26,484 nt of DNA from a virus: positions 1 to 26,484 of IMG/VR virus record IMGVR_UViG_3300032285_001282; one strand, given 5' to 3'. How positions within the stretch are numbered: the stretch's first letter is position 1; each line of letters starts with the position of its first letter. Under the pieces are notes generated by a model. That model made no database searches and had not been told where the DNA came from. It worked only from the letters and a program-made list of their open reading frames with translations. Of the stretch, positions 15,521-21,282 are shown in pieces. Made by a program: the position numbers and the translations under genes.

Positions 15521-15834
15521 TCTTGTCCTTTATAAATTAAAACTCTTTGCATACGCCCAGAGCGACCTTTTCTCTTTTCTCCAGTATCTTCAATCAAACC
15601 TTTTTTTGTCAGTGGTTTTAATCGAGGGGAAATACTGCCCTCTCTAAAAGATGGGAGGCTATCTAAGATGTCATCAAATATGCATCCATTGGGATATTTT
15701 TTAATAACTTCCAAGACAACTGCTTCCATGTCTGTGGGATCAAGCGACAGAGACGCTTGCTTAGATGTCTCTGGGTCTGTCTTGCGAGCCTTTGGTGCAA
15801 AAAAATTAAGATTAAATTGCATAAGGCTCTCCAT
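15517..15834 (-). CDS. winged-helix DNA-binding protein
   Basis: 105 residues. After a basic N-terminal tail with RKTDPETSKQAS, a motif seen in many phage HTH proteins, residues about 33-100 form a winged-helix-like domain: METVVLEVIKKYP-type helix, IFDDILDSLP, SISPRLKPLTKKGLI (recognition helix), then a basic beta wing (KRKGRSGRMQRVLIY). Start is ATG at 15834, overlapping the SSB-like stop (TGATG); a second ATG four codons later has GGAG six bases upstream and may be the true start. It may act in replication or early gene control. It is cotranscribed with the exonuclease. Confidence 0.7.
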   Translation of the reverse strand: MESLMQFNLNFFAPKARKTDPETSKQASLSLDPTDMEAVVLEVIKKYPNGCIFDDILDSLPSFREGSISPRLKPLTKKGLIEDTGEKRKGRSGRMQRVLIYKGQE

Positions 15835-16463
15835 CAGAATGGCAAGTCGTCAGCCATGTCTTCAACAACAGAAGCTTTGGGGTTCCTGCCTGCATACATT
15901 GTCCACTCAGGACTGTTCATGATCTTTTCTTTTAAACCCTTACCGAAGGTCTCAAAAAGATCCATATCAGGCTCTGCCAGTGTGAACACTTGGTTGGCGT
16001 TAACAGGCTTAGGTAGACCTGCTTGCTTGATCATAGAGGGCACTGGAGACACTGTAGCCACATTAGCGTATGTCTTACCATTCACCTCTCTGTGAATGAC
16101 ATTGAGCATACAGTAGCCATTTAGGATGGTCTTGAGGTCAAAGCGTCTGGCCTCAGCGTCTGTCCAAGGCTTGTTCCTCCAAGACTGCAAGTCTTTCCGA
16201 AGAGTGGCGTTCTCTGACCAAGATAGGGTGTAGTTCTTGAAAATGGCCATGGGTTTGCCATCTTCTGTAACGAGGGGCATACCTGTGTCGTCTTCTCCGA
16301 ATAACTCCCATCCAAGCATGATTTTGCGTTGGACTTTGGTCTCACCCATGTATTCGGACTTTTGGCTACCTAAGTCAATGATTCGGTAACACCGAGCTAG
16401 GTGGGAGCCTGCAGGTACATTTTTGAATGTGCGTTCTTGATTGCTTTCTACATAAAAACTCAT
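15834..16463 (-). CDS. single-stranded DNA-binding-like protein with SSB-type C-terminal tip
   Basis: 209 residues. The N-terminal region (about 1-150) is beta-rich with charged and aromatic residues, consistent with an OB-like fold (VPAGSHLARCYRIIDLGSQ, KIMLGWELF, GYCMLNVIHREVNGKTYANVATVSPV). The C-terminus is acidic and ends in VEDMADDLPF, closely resembling the bacterial SSB tip that ends in D-D-I-P-F and recruits repair proteins. Phage SSBs of this type bind DNA exposed during replication or recombination. It is directly upstream of a winged-helix gene and a PD-(D/E)XK exonuclease. The fold is inferred; the tip is seen directly. Confidence 0.75.
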   Translation of the reverse strand: MSFYVESNQERTFKNVPAGSHLARCYRIIDLGSQKSEYMGETKVQRKIMLGWELFGEDDTGMPLVTEDGKPMAIFKNYTLSWSENATLRKDLQSWRNKPWTDAEARRFDLKTILNGYCMLNVIHREVNGKTYANVATVSPVPSMIKQAGLPKPVNANQVFTLAEPDMDLFETFGKGLKEKIMNSPEWTMYAGRNPKASVVEDMADDLPF

Positions 16464-16624
16464 GATTGATCTTTCTGAAGTTGTATTAAAAATTGGATTA
16501 CTAGTTCAAGTTCTTTTGGTGGTAGGTTTCTGGCTCTTGATTCAATCTCCCATAGGTCTGCTTCGATGTCGTCTACTTCGTTAAAAATGTCTTGAAAATC
16601 TTCGTAAAATGTCCTGTTACTCAT
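16460..16624 (-). CDS. 54-residue acidic helical protein
   Basis: A short gene (MSNRTFYEDFQDIFNEVDDI...LPPKELELVIQFLIQL), acidic and probably all helix. Its ATG overlaps the stop of the upstream gene (ATGA at 16621-16624), and its own TGA overlaps the ATG of the SSB-like gene (16460-16463). Perfect packing at both ends supports real coding. No domain recognised. Confidence 0.75.
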   Translation of the reverse strand: MSNRTFYEDFQDIFNEVDDIEADLWEIESRARNLPPKELELVIQFLIQLQKDQS

Positions 16625-16827
16625 AGTTTTCTCACTTTCATCATTTCATCTGCTAATGCGTATGCATCTAATGCAATAACTTCAACTGGTACATCTTCGT
16701 AGTCAGGACGACTGTTCATTGATAGCATGGCAAGCCCTGCAAACCAATCCAACAAGTCCATGCCTTGTTGACCACCAACTATTAGTCCATCTTTGTTTGT
16801 TATTACTCCATTAGGAAATGCTTTCAA
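16621..16827 (-). CDS. small phage protein of the GMDLRDYFA type
   Basis: 68 residues from a TTG start at 16827 (KAFPNGVITNKDGLIVGGQQ). The TTG overlaps the stop of the upstream 32-residue gene and has GGAGG five bases before it, so a longer form starting at another TTG (16839) is unlikely. It contains QGMDLLDWFAGLAML and ends with an AYALADEMMKVRK helix. This is a widespread phage/prophage small-protein pattern (G-M-x-L-R-D-Y-F-A ... Y..AD.M...R) of unknown function. The stop overlaps the next ATG. Confidence 0.72.
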   Translation of the reverse strand: MKAFPNGVITNKDGLIVGGQQGMDLLDWFAGLAMLSMNSRPDYEDVPVEVIALDAYALADEMMKVRKL

Positions 16828-16922
16828 TGTGGCCTCCAAACTAAAAAATCAAGTGTTAAAACGATGATTGCCAATAAAAAGACAATCCTAGATACTTTCT
16901 CTACAAGCTTGTGTTGGTTCAT
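16824..16922 (-). CDS. 32-residue single-helix membrane peptide
   Basis: Reads MNQHKLVEKVSRIVFLL... and ends DFLVWRPH. The N-terminus is basic and amphipathic, then one hydrophobic helix (about residues 13-27). The ATG overlaps the TGA of the upstream gene (16919-16922), and its own TGA overlaps the TTG start of the next gene (16824-16827). Such exact chaining indicates translational coupling and a real gene. Function unknown; small early membrane peptides of phages often act in superinfection exclusion or host-membrane modification. Confidence 0.7.
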   Translation of the reverse strand: MNQHKLVEKVSRIVFLLAIIVLTLDFLVWRPH

Positions 16923-17137
16923 GATCTCACCCATGTCATTAGAAAAGTGACAGCAAGCATGACAGATAAACAGTACAAGGCAAACCAACCAGTACGCCTA
17001 GGCGACCAGTCATGTTCTATTCCGAGTAGTATTGCTTGGATACGCTCTTCATCTCTGTTGAGAGGACGAGGTTTTTGATGATAGTAAGACCCAATTTTGA
17101 GGCCAGACTTTGTTGTATAACAGGGGACTTTTTCCAT
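16919..17137 (-). CDS. small membrane protein, first gene of the leftward operon
   Basis: 72 residues. The cytoplasmic N-terminal half is basic (MEKVPCYTTKSGLKIGSYYH, RPLNRDEERIQAIL) and the C-terminus is one transmembrane helix (about residues 49-70, TGWFALYCLSVMLAVTFLMTWV). The MEKVPCYTTKSGLKIGSYY part looks like a short conserved phage N-terminus. GGAG lies 5 bases upstream of the ATG. Being the first gene after the regulated leftward promoter, it should be made very early. Function unknown. Confidence 0.72.
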   Translation of the reverse strand: MEKVPCYTTKSGLKIGSYYHQKPRPLNRDEERIQAILLGIEHDWSPRRTGWFALYCLSVMLAVTFLMTWVRS

Positions 17138-17171
17138 AATTTCTCCAATAACCTGCTTATGCAGTAAACGA

Positions 17172-17200
17172 ATTATATATCTGTTTTAATTAAAAGTTAA
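17172..17200 (-). promoter_or_regulatory. leftward early promoter
   Basis: On the - strand: -35 TTAACT (17200-17195), 17-base spacer, perfect -10 TATAAT (17177-17172). It reads into the gene at 17137 with about 35 bases of leader. The -35 and part of the spacer coincide with an operator (17186-17200), so a bound repressor would block RNA polymerase. Confidence 0.75.
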
Positions 17201-17232
17201 GTGCCTGTTGCAAATAATTAACAAAAAGTTTA
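17186..17232. promoter_or_regulatory. paired operators between divergent promoters
   Basis: Left site TTAAT-TAAAA-GTTAA (17186-17200) and right site TTAAC-AAAAA-GTTTA (17218-17232) are imperfect inverted repeats with a 5-base centre. Their centres are 32 bases apart, about three helical turns, so two dimers would lie on the same DNA face. One covers the leftward -35, the other the rightward spacer and -10. The same pattern recurs at 21578, 23261, 25685 and 26390. Confidence 0.68.
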
Positions 17233-17236
17233 TGAT
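17208..17236 (+). promoter_or_regulatory. rightward early promoter (C4-like RNA and Cro-like gene)
   Basis: -35 TTGCAA (17208-17213), 17-base spacer, -10 TATGAT (17231-17236). Transcription would begin near 17243 and run through the structured leader into the Cro-like and replication genes. An operator half-overlaps the -10 (17218-17232). Confidence 0.75.
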
Positions 17237-17355
17237 ACAATTATCGAGTTGACGAAAGCAGATGTTACTTGGAGCGCTGATGTATGGGATCCATGAAGGC
17301 ACCCCCTATCTAAGGGCTACCTGATCAGTAGGGGTAATGGAGCGAGTAGTCAACA

Positions 17356-17434
17356 CCAACACGAATGGGGATTGACTCCGAGAGTGACGGAGCTTTGAAG
17401 GGTAGTGTTCCCTATCAGTCCCCACCTGTGTTGG
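17356..17434 (+). ncRNA. C4-like antisense RNA (three-way-junction structured leader)
   Basis: The sequence folds on paper into a compact element. An outer stem CCAACAC/GTGTTGG (17356-17362 with 17428-17434) leads to a 10-pair stem TGGGGATTGA/TCAGTCCCCA (17366-17375 with 17415-17424). Inside are two small hairpins, each with a 7-base loop: CTCCG-AGAGTGA-CGGAG (17376-17392) and AGGG-TAGTGTT-CCCT (17399-17413). A closing stem with two antisense hairpins matches what is known of the C4 RNA of phages P1 and P7. Each hairpin arm has a complementary box downstream on the same transcript (17446-17453 and 17499-17506), the defining feature of C4 control. It lies between an early promoter and a regulator gene, as C4 does. 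I judged this from pairing, not a covariance search; another phage leader RNA is the alternative. Confidence 0.65.
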
Positions 17435-17445
17435 CAAAACGGTTT

Positions 17446-17506
17446 AGCTCCGTGGGATGAAGATATTAAAGAGTGTTGTTCACCTGACCCTGCTTTATGG
17501 GAACGC
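17446..17506 (+). promoter_or_regulatory. target boxes for the C4-like RNA
   Basis: AGCTCCGT (17446-17453) is the exact reverse complement of ACGGAGCT in hairpin 1 (17387-17394). GGGAACGC (17499-17506) pairs over 8 bases, one of them G-U, with GTGTTCCC of hairpin 2 (17405-17412). The first box sits just before an ATG at 17457 that is in frame with the Cro-like gene; the second lies 8 bases before that gene's Shine-Dalgarno (17515-17520). Pairing could therefore mask translation initiation. Compare the a2/b2 boxes of P1. Confidence 0.55.
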
Positions 17507-17528
17507 CAACAATCAAAAGGATAAAAAG

Positions 17529-17732
17529 ATGGAATTAAAAGATTATTTCAAAGAAGAGCCTAAGGGGGCAATCAATGAAATGGCAGGTTTTTTAGGCATC
17601 AGCCCAACATGGTTGAGCTTGATTATTCATGGGCACAGAGTTCCTAGTCCTAAGCTTGCAGTTTCTATTGAGAAGGCAACTCAAGGGTTAGTACCTAGAA
17701 AACACTTGCGTCCAGATTTGTTTTTGGAGTAA
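17529..17732 (+). CDS. Cro/YdaS-like DNA-binding regulator
   Basis: 67 residues from the ATG at 17529 (MELKDYFKEEPKGAINEMAG). Start chosen because AAAAGG lies 8 bases upstream and the family begins this way. A helix-turn-helix is clear: INEMAGFLGISPTWLSLIIHG (residues about 14-34), with the SPKLAVSIEKATQG...LRPDLF pattern that marks the YdaS/Cro-like group. These are small dimeric repressors of phage early promoters. It is the first gene on the rightward transcript, downstream of the C4-like RNA, and is the best candidate to bind the TTAAC-N5-GTTAA operators. An in-frame ATG at 17457, overlapping a short upstream frame's stop, would give a 91-residue form; its extra 24 residues look like leader sequence. 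Confidence 0.85.
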   Translation: MELKDYFKEEPKGAINEMAGFLGISPTWLSLIIHGHRVPSPKLAVSIEKATQGLVPRKHLRPDLFLE

Positions 17733-17777
17733 GATCGAATTGAAAACTTGGCTAGGGTAGCTCCCGAAAAGACGATT

Positions 17778-17832
17778 CTTTCACCGTCCTGCCACAGTTT
17801 CTTATCCAGTGAAAGCGACCGATGAAAGCAGG
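17778..17832 (+). promoter_or_regulatory. possible stem-loop before the replication gene
   Basis: In the 102-base gap after the Cro-like gene, CTTTCAC (17778-17784) can pair with GTGAAAG (17809-17815). Alternatively CCTGC (17788-17792) can pair with GCAGG (17828-17832), which overlaps the weak ribosome binding site of the next gene. The two pairings would compete. No T-run follows, so it is not a terminator. Functional value uncertain. Confidence 0.3.
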
Positions 17833-17834
17833 TT

Positions 17835-18503
17835 ATGCATTATTTTAATTTTCACATCGGTGACTATAAGTCACACACACATCATTTGACCCTCATAGAA
17901 GACCTTGCTTATCGCAGGCTTCTGGATCACTACTACCTTCACGAAGCGCCCATCAAGCAAAGAGAGATTGCTCGTCAGATTGGTATGCGTGAGTACGAGC
18001 AAGAAGTTTTGTCAGTACTCGATGAGTTCTTTGTTTCCACAGAAAACGGTTTTATCAACCCTAGGGCTGATGAAGAGATTGCTAAGTATAAAGAATTAAG
18101 TTTGGCAGGAAAAAGAGGTGCTGAGAAGAGGTGGGCAAAGGCGGGCAATAGCCACCTTATAGCCACCCCATTGGCAGGCGATAGCCCCCCCAATGCCATG
18201 CCAATAGCAACCAAGAACCAAGAACCAATAACCAGTAGTAAGGCAGTTGCTCGTGGTACTCGCCTACCAGAAGATTGGCAAATGCCAGAAGACTACCGAG
18301 AGTACTGTTCTGTCAAACGACCTGACTTAGACCCAGAACTTATTGCTGAGACCTTTAAAAACTTTTGGACAGCAAAAGCAGGCAAGGATGCTATCAAACT
18401 TGACTGGGGTGCTACTTGGAGAAATTGGGTGATTAACCAAAAATCTACCAACCATCCTGCCAAACCTTCTGCCAAACCAAACTTGATGGCAGGTGCAATA
18501 TGA
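17835..18503 (+). CDS. replication protein with DUF1376 (YdaU-like) domain
   Basis: 222 residues. Residues 1-80 are a clear DUF1376 domain (YFNFHIGDYKSHTHHL, EDLAYRRLLDHYYLHEAPI), a winged-helix-like module found in phage replication initiators. A basic linker (GKRGAEKRWAKAG) is followed by a variable middle and a C-terminal helical region ending LDWGATWRNWVINQ, also usual in these proteins. Its partner, a DnaB-type helicase, lies two genes downstream, so it may mark the origin or load the helicase. The ribosome binding site is weak and close (AGG 2 bases from the ATG). The stop overlaps the next ATG. Confidence 0.82.
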   Translation: MHYFNFHIGDYKSHTHHLTLIEDLAYRRLLDHYYLHEAPIKQREIARQIGMREYEQEVLSVLDEFFVSTENGFINPRADEEIAKYKELSLAGKRGAEKRWAKAGNSHLIATPLAGDSPPNAMPIATKNQEPITSSKAVARGTRLPEDWQMPEDYREYCSVKRPDLDPELIAETFKNFWTAKAGKDAIKLDWGATWRNWVINQKSTNHPAKPSAKPNLMAGAI

Positions 18504-18847
18504 TCGGGCACGAACCTCTTATCCAACTGCGTAAGCTTGGCAAAAAGCCTTCCATGGTTTTTCTTACCGACTTTGACTGCCAACCAGACTGGCACCTTTA
18601 CAACAACCATCCTGAGATTTGCATCTCTAAAGACCAACCTTTCAGGTGCGACCTTCGGTTCCTTGTTGGCCTAAGTGTCACGATTACTGCAAGCTCCAAA
18701 GAGCGTGCCATTGCTTTTTTTGATAACTGCAAACAATCTGGCGCTACTTTGGTGGCCTCTACCTACCACCAAGCCAACCCTTGGAAGACCTATTTTGCTT
18801 TTTACAACAAGCACAGAAACTTTGAACAAATTGTGGATGAATTATGA
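18500..18847 (+). CDS. conserved-type phage protein between initiator and helicase
   Basis: 115 residues (MIGHEPLIQLRKLGKKPSMV...FDCQPDWHLYNNHPEICI). Mixed alpha/beta, one domain, with LDLRFLVGL-like beta strands (CDLRFLVGLSVTITASS) and a helix KERAIAFFDNCKQSGATLV. ATGA overlaps link it to the genes on both sides. I recall the EPLI-x-x-R...K-P start as recurrent in phage replication loci, but know no function. It might help helicase loading; that is inference from position only. Confidence 0.7.
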   Translation: MIGHEPLIQLRKLGKKPSMVFLTDFDCQPDWHLYNNHPEICISKDQPFRCDLRFLVGLSVTITASSKERAIAFFDNCKQSGATLVASTYHQANPWKTYFAFYNKHRNFEQIVDEL

Positions 18848-19806
18848 ACGACTTAAATTTTGTACCTGATGACATTGACTTTGAATCTTACTTAAAGCTT
18901 ACAGATGCATCAGCTAAAGTTAAGAAGGCTGACCTTTGGATTGATGACCTCAAAACATCCCTGACAGAGGTAGACGACAGGAAAAAAGTCTATATGCCTT
19001 GGCCTAAGACTTATGACCACTTTGACTTCAGGATGGGCGAAGTGACTCTTTGGTCAGGACAGAATGGTCATGGCAAGTCCCTGATTACCTCTCAGATTGC
19101 TCTAAGCCTGATTGGTCAAGACCAAAGCGTTTGTATTGCAAGCTTCGAGATGAAGCCCATAACCACCATCAGGCGCATGGCTAGGCAGTACATAGGGATG
19201 AATCCTGATGCAGTCGAGTTCCAAAACGAAGAGGGCATAAAGACCGTTCTTGGACTCTATGACGAGTTTGGGAGTTGGATTTCTAACTGGCTATGGTTTT
19301 ACGACCAACAGGGTTCTGCTGACACTGATACGGTTCTAGGCATGGTCAAGTACTGTGCTCAGGAACTCAAAATCAAACACATCTTTGTGGATTCTCTGAT
19401 GAAATGCGTTAAGGGCGAAGATGACTACAACGGTCAAAAGTACTTTATCGACACGATTACAGCCATAGCTCGTGATCACAACTGCCATATCCATATCGTC
19501 CACCACCTGAGAAAGCCTAGGGACGAGAACGAAATACCTGACAAGCACGACAACAAGGGCTCGGGCTCGATCACAGACCAAGTCGATAATGTCATGATGG
19601 TCTGGAGAAACAAGCGTAAGGAGGACGACATCAAGTCTAAGGGTTCTATGAGCAATTTCAAGACTGAGCCAGATGCTATGCTTTTATGCAGGAAACAACG
19701 AAATGGAGAAGGAGAGCCCTCAATCAGCCTTTGGTACAACAAAGACTCTCAGCAATATGTCGAGGCTGATGGATTGGCACCTATGTCGTTCTATGCTCAG
19801 TTTTGA
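18844..19806 (+). CDS. replicative DnaB-type helicase (RecA-fold ATPase)
   Basis: 320 residues, only the ATPase half of DnaB. Walker A is GQNGHGKS (72-79, K78), then the ASFEM motif (99-103) with the catalytic Glu (E102), Walker B HIFVDSL (179-185, D183), and a DnaB motif 3-like HIHIVHHLRKP followed by GSGSITDQVDNVMMVW and a C-terminal LLCRKQRNGEGEP with an arginine-finger-like region. It lacks the N-terminal primase-interaction domain of bacterial DnaB, as in other phage short helicases (twinkle/gp4-like C-terminal domain). It should unwind DNA at the phage fork. It is translationally coupled to the gene before. Confidence 0.9.
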   Translation: MNDLNFVPDDIDFESYLKLTDASAKVKKADLWIDDLKTSLTEVDDRKKVYMPWPKTYDHFDFRMGEVTLWSGQNGHGKSLITSQIALSLIGQDQSVCIASFEMKPITTIRRMARQYIGMNPDAVEFQNEEGIKTVLGLYDEFGSWISNWLWFYDQQGSADTDTVLGMVKYCAQELKIKHIFVDSLMKCVKGEDDYNGQKYFIDTITAIARDHNCHIHIVHHLRKPRDENEIPDKHDNKGSGSITDQVDNVMMVWRNKRKEDDIKSKGSMSNFKTEPDAMLLCRKQRNGEGEPSISLWYNKDSQQYVEADGLAPMSFYAQF

Positions 19807-19978
19807 AGACTTTGTCGAGCACTACGCCCTCCTTGCTTCTAAGGCAGGTTGGATTGACTACGCTAGGGCTAGAGTCATGGAAATGGAAAAAGACCCCTCA
19901 GGACTCTTCAAGGGTCTTGGTGGGGCGGTAGCAAAGAGACTAAAGGAAATTAAGAATGAAGCTAATCGTCGGGATTGA
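19793..19978 (+). CDS. small hypothetical protein
   Basis: 61 residues if started at the ATG at 19793 (MLSFEDFVEHYALLASKAGW). The frame is open further upstream, but that part lies within the helicase gene and has no RBS. It overlaps the helicase end by 14 bases and the resolvase start by 23. Helical, basic C-terminus (GGAVAKRLKEIKNEANRRD). No clear Shine-Dalgarno, so coupling is likely. Unknown role in the replication block. Confidence 0.6.
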   Translation: MLSFEDFVEHYALLASKAGWIDYARARVMEMEKDPSGLFKGLGGAVAKRLKEIKNEANRRD

Positions 19979-20417
19979 CGCAGGTCTCTCAGGTGCATGG
20001 GGGATGATTGACCTCCATGGCAACTTCTGGTCTTGTGGGGATATGCACCACGACACCGATGGCATCTTGGAGACCGAAAAGATTTGGAGCGAAATGGCTC
20101 AGGCTCGTGATGGTCAAGACATCGTGGTGGTTGTGGAAAAGGTACATTCCATGCCAAAACAGGGAGTCAGCAGTACCTTCAAGTTTGGAATGGCATTTGG
20201 AGGGGCGCTAGGGCTCTCAAAACGCTTTAAATCGGAGGTGGTGATGGTTACCCCCCAAGTTTGGAAAAAATCGCTCAAATTGACTCACGCCAAGCTTGAA
20301 AGCTTAGACATGGCTAGAAACCTGTTTCCCAACGCACCTTTGAGCCTGAAAAAATACCATGGAAGGGCAGAGGCTTTATTAATCGCTGAGTTTTATAGGA
20401 GACAAAATGAAAAGTAA
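19956..20417 (+). CDS. RuvC-like Holliday junction resolvase
   Basis: 153 residues, an RNase H-fold nuclease. Motif 1 is LIVGIDAGLSGAWG with Asp8; motif 2 VVVVEKVHSMPKQGVSSTF with Glu61; the C-terminal motif is KKYHGRAEALLIAEFYR with His135 and Glu139. Phage members commonly read K-x-D-G-R-A-E/D-A, so His at the first acidic position is a variation; some bacterial RuvC proteins (Thermus) use His at an equivalent place. It should cut four-way junctions before packaging. AAAGGA lies 8 bases upstream of the ATG. Confidence 0.85.
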   Translation: MKLIVGIDAGLSGAWGMIDLHGNFWSCGDMHHDTDGILETEKIWSEMAQARDGQDIVVVVEKVHSMPKQGVSSTFKFGMAFGGALGLSKRFKSEVVMVTPQVWKKSLKLTHAKLESLDMARNLFPNAPLSLKKYHGRAEALLIAEFYRRQNEK

Positions 20418-20808
20418 ATACACAATTGGTAGCAAGATACACCAAGCTCTATGCAAACTAGAGATAGGTGGTATGGATGCAGGCGCTTTGAGGAAGGCAA
20501 TTGATTTCAAAGAATCTTCAAGCATCTTTGATCGAGCCATTATTCAACCTTTAGTTAATGATTTAATGATCAGTAGAATGGATGTTAACTTTTACATAAC
20601 GCCAACTGGGGTGGCTAGGTTGGACTCGATGGGTCGATTCATTAAGTCGAGGTTAACGAGAAGAGAAAAGGTTGAGTGGACAACTTATGTCTTCAAAGAA
20701 ACACCTTCTGTAAGACCTCATGCTGATGATCATTTTGAGCACGCCAGTAGAAGAGGAAACAAATTATTTTATAGAGATGGGAGGGTAGAAGATGTCACGC
20801 ACAATTGA
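20407..20808 (+). CDS. hypothetical protein, winged-helix-like N-terminal half
   Basis: 133 residues. Residues about 5-75 alternate short helices and a beta hairpin (GSKIHQALCKLEIGGMDAGALRKAIDF, IIQPLVNDLMISRMDVNFYITPTGVARL) in a pattern resembling a winged helix with a C-terminal wing. The remainder is basic. A good RBS (GGAG, 6-7 bases) precedes the ATG, which lies within the resolvase end. It may bind DNA; not certain. Confidence 0.6.
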   Translation: MKSKYTIGSKIHQALCKLEIGGMDAGALRKAIDFKESSSIFDRAIIQPLVNDLMISRMDVNFYITPTGVARLDSMGRFIKSRLTRREKVEWTTYVFKETPSVRPHADDHFEHASRRGNKLFYRDGRVEDVTHN

Positions 20809-21133
20809 TCCACATGATTCAATAGATTTCATTTACAAAAATGGCGCTGTTTACGGTATAGCCAAGTCAAATAGGGTCTACGCTGAAGAACTCAGGAAGA
20901 CCATTAAGGCAGAGTTAATGGTAGAAGCACTCAGGATGGGCATGGAGGCGGTCAACGCCCAAGAGAGGTACGCATATAGCCACTCTGCTTATAAGTCGCA
21001 CCTGTTGGCGATTAAAGAGGCGTATGAGGAGGAGGAGAGGCTGAGGTGGCAATTAATCGCCGCACAAGAGCGAGTCGGAGTCTGGAGGTCTCAGGAGGCC
21101 AGTAATCGAGCAGTAGATAAGGCAACAGTATGA
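20792..21133 (+). CDS. coiled-coil hypothetical phage protein
   Basis: 113 residues. An N-terminal 'YKNGAVYGIAKSNRVYAEELRK' is followed by a nearly continuous charged helix (about 35-105) with repeating A/L/E/R positions (RWQLIAAQERVGVWRSQEASNRA). The pattern KAELMxEA...YAYS...YKSHL...E.L is seen in several phage small proteins placed next to replication genes. GGGAGG lies 7 bases before the ATG. It ends in an ATGA overlap with the next gene. Confidence 0.68.
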   Translation: MSRTIDPHDSIDFIYKNGAVYGIAKSNRVYAEELRKTIKAELMVEALRMGMEAVNAQERYAYSHSAYKSHLLAIKEAYEEEERLRWQLIAAQERVGVWRSQEASNRAVDKATV

Positions 21134-21282
21134 TTAAACAATATCCCCCCTTAGACACAGATCAAATATTTAATTTGCTTGAAGAGTTTTATAAACGTGG
21201 TTTTACCAAAAAGCAAATGAAAGAAATCATCGACATTTGGTGGATGATTGGAGATCGTTTAGGGACAAAATACAACAAATGA
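21130..21282 (+). CDS. 50-residue hypothetical protein
   Basis: MIKQYPPLDTDQIFNLLEEF and then KRGFTKKQMKEIIDIWW...; a small, helical, basic/aromatic protein. The ATG overlaps the previous TGA, AAGG lies 7 bases upstream, and its own TGA (21280-21282) overlaps the next ATG (21279). Start/stop chaining on both sides supports reality. KKQMKEI suggests a helix-turn-helix-like end, but too little to call. Confidence 0.72.
   Translation: MIKQYPPLDTDQIFNLLEEFYKRGFTKKQMKEIIDIWWMIGDRLGTKYNK

Larger units (their letters stand above)
17138..17528. other. divergent control region with no long gene
   Basis: About 390 bases between the leftward and rightward early operons. It holds the leftward promoter (17172-17200) and a 4-base inverted repeat CTGC-TTAT-GCAG at its expected start (17153-17164). 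It also holds two operators, the rightward promoter (17208-17236), a leader of about 110 bases with complementary ACCCCCTA/TAGGGGT segments (17301-17336), the C4-like RNA (17356-17434) and its target boxes (17446-17506). The only open frames are under about 31 codons until the Cro-like gene or its in-frame extension at 17457. Confidence 0.7.

Noticed and set aside
15757-16095. 112-codon + strand frame
   Set aside because: Opposite the SSB-like gene, whose motifs and overlaps are clear.
17271-17310. Hammerhead-like core CTGATG ... GAA around 17276-17297
   Set aside because: The invariant A after CTGATG is T, the last core base after GAA is G, and no stems I and III can be drawn around it.
17364-17460. 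Open frame of about 31 codons running through the structured RNA
   Set aside because: No Shine-Dalgarno, and it coincides with the strongly base-paired C4-like element; stem constraints explain the lack of stops.
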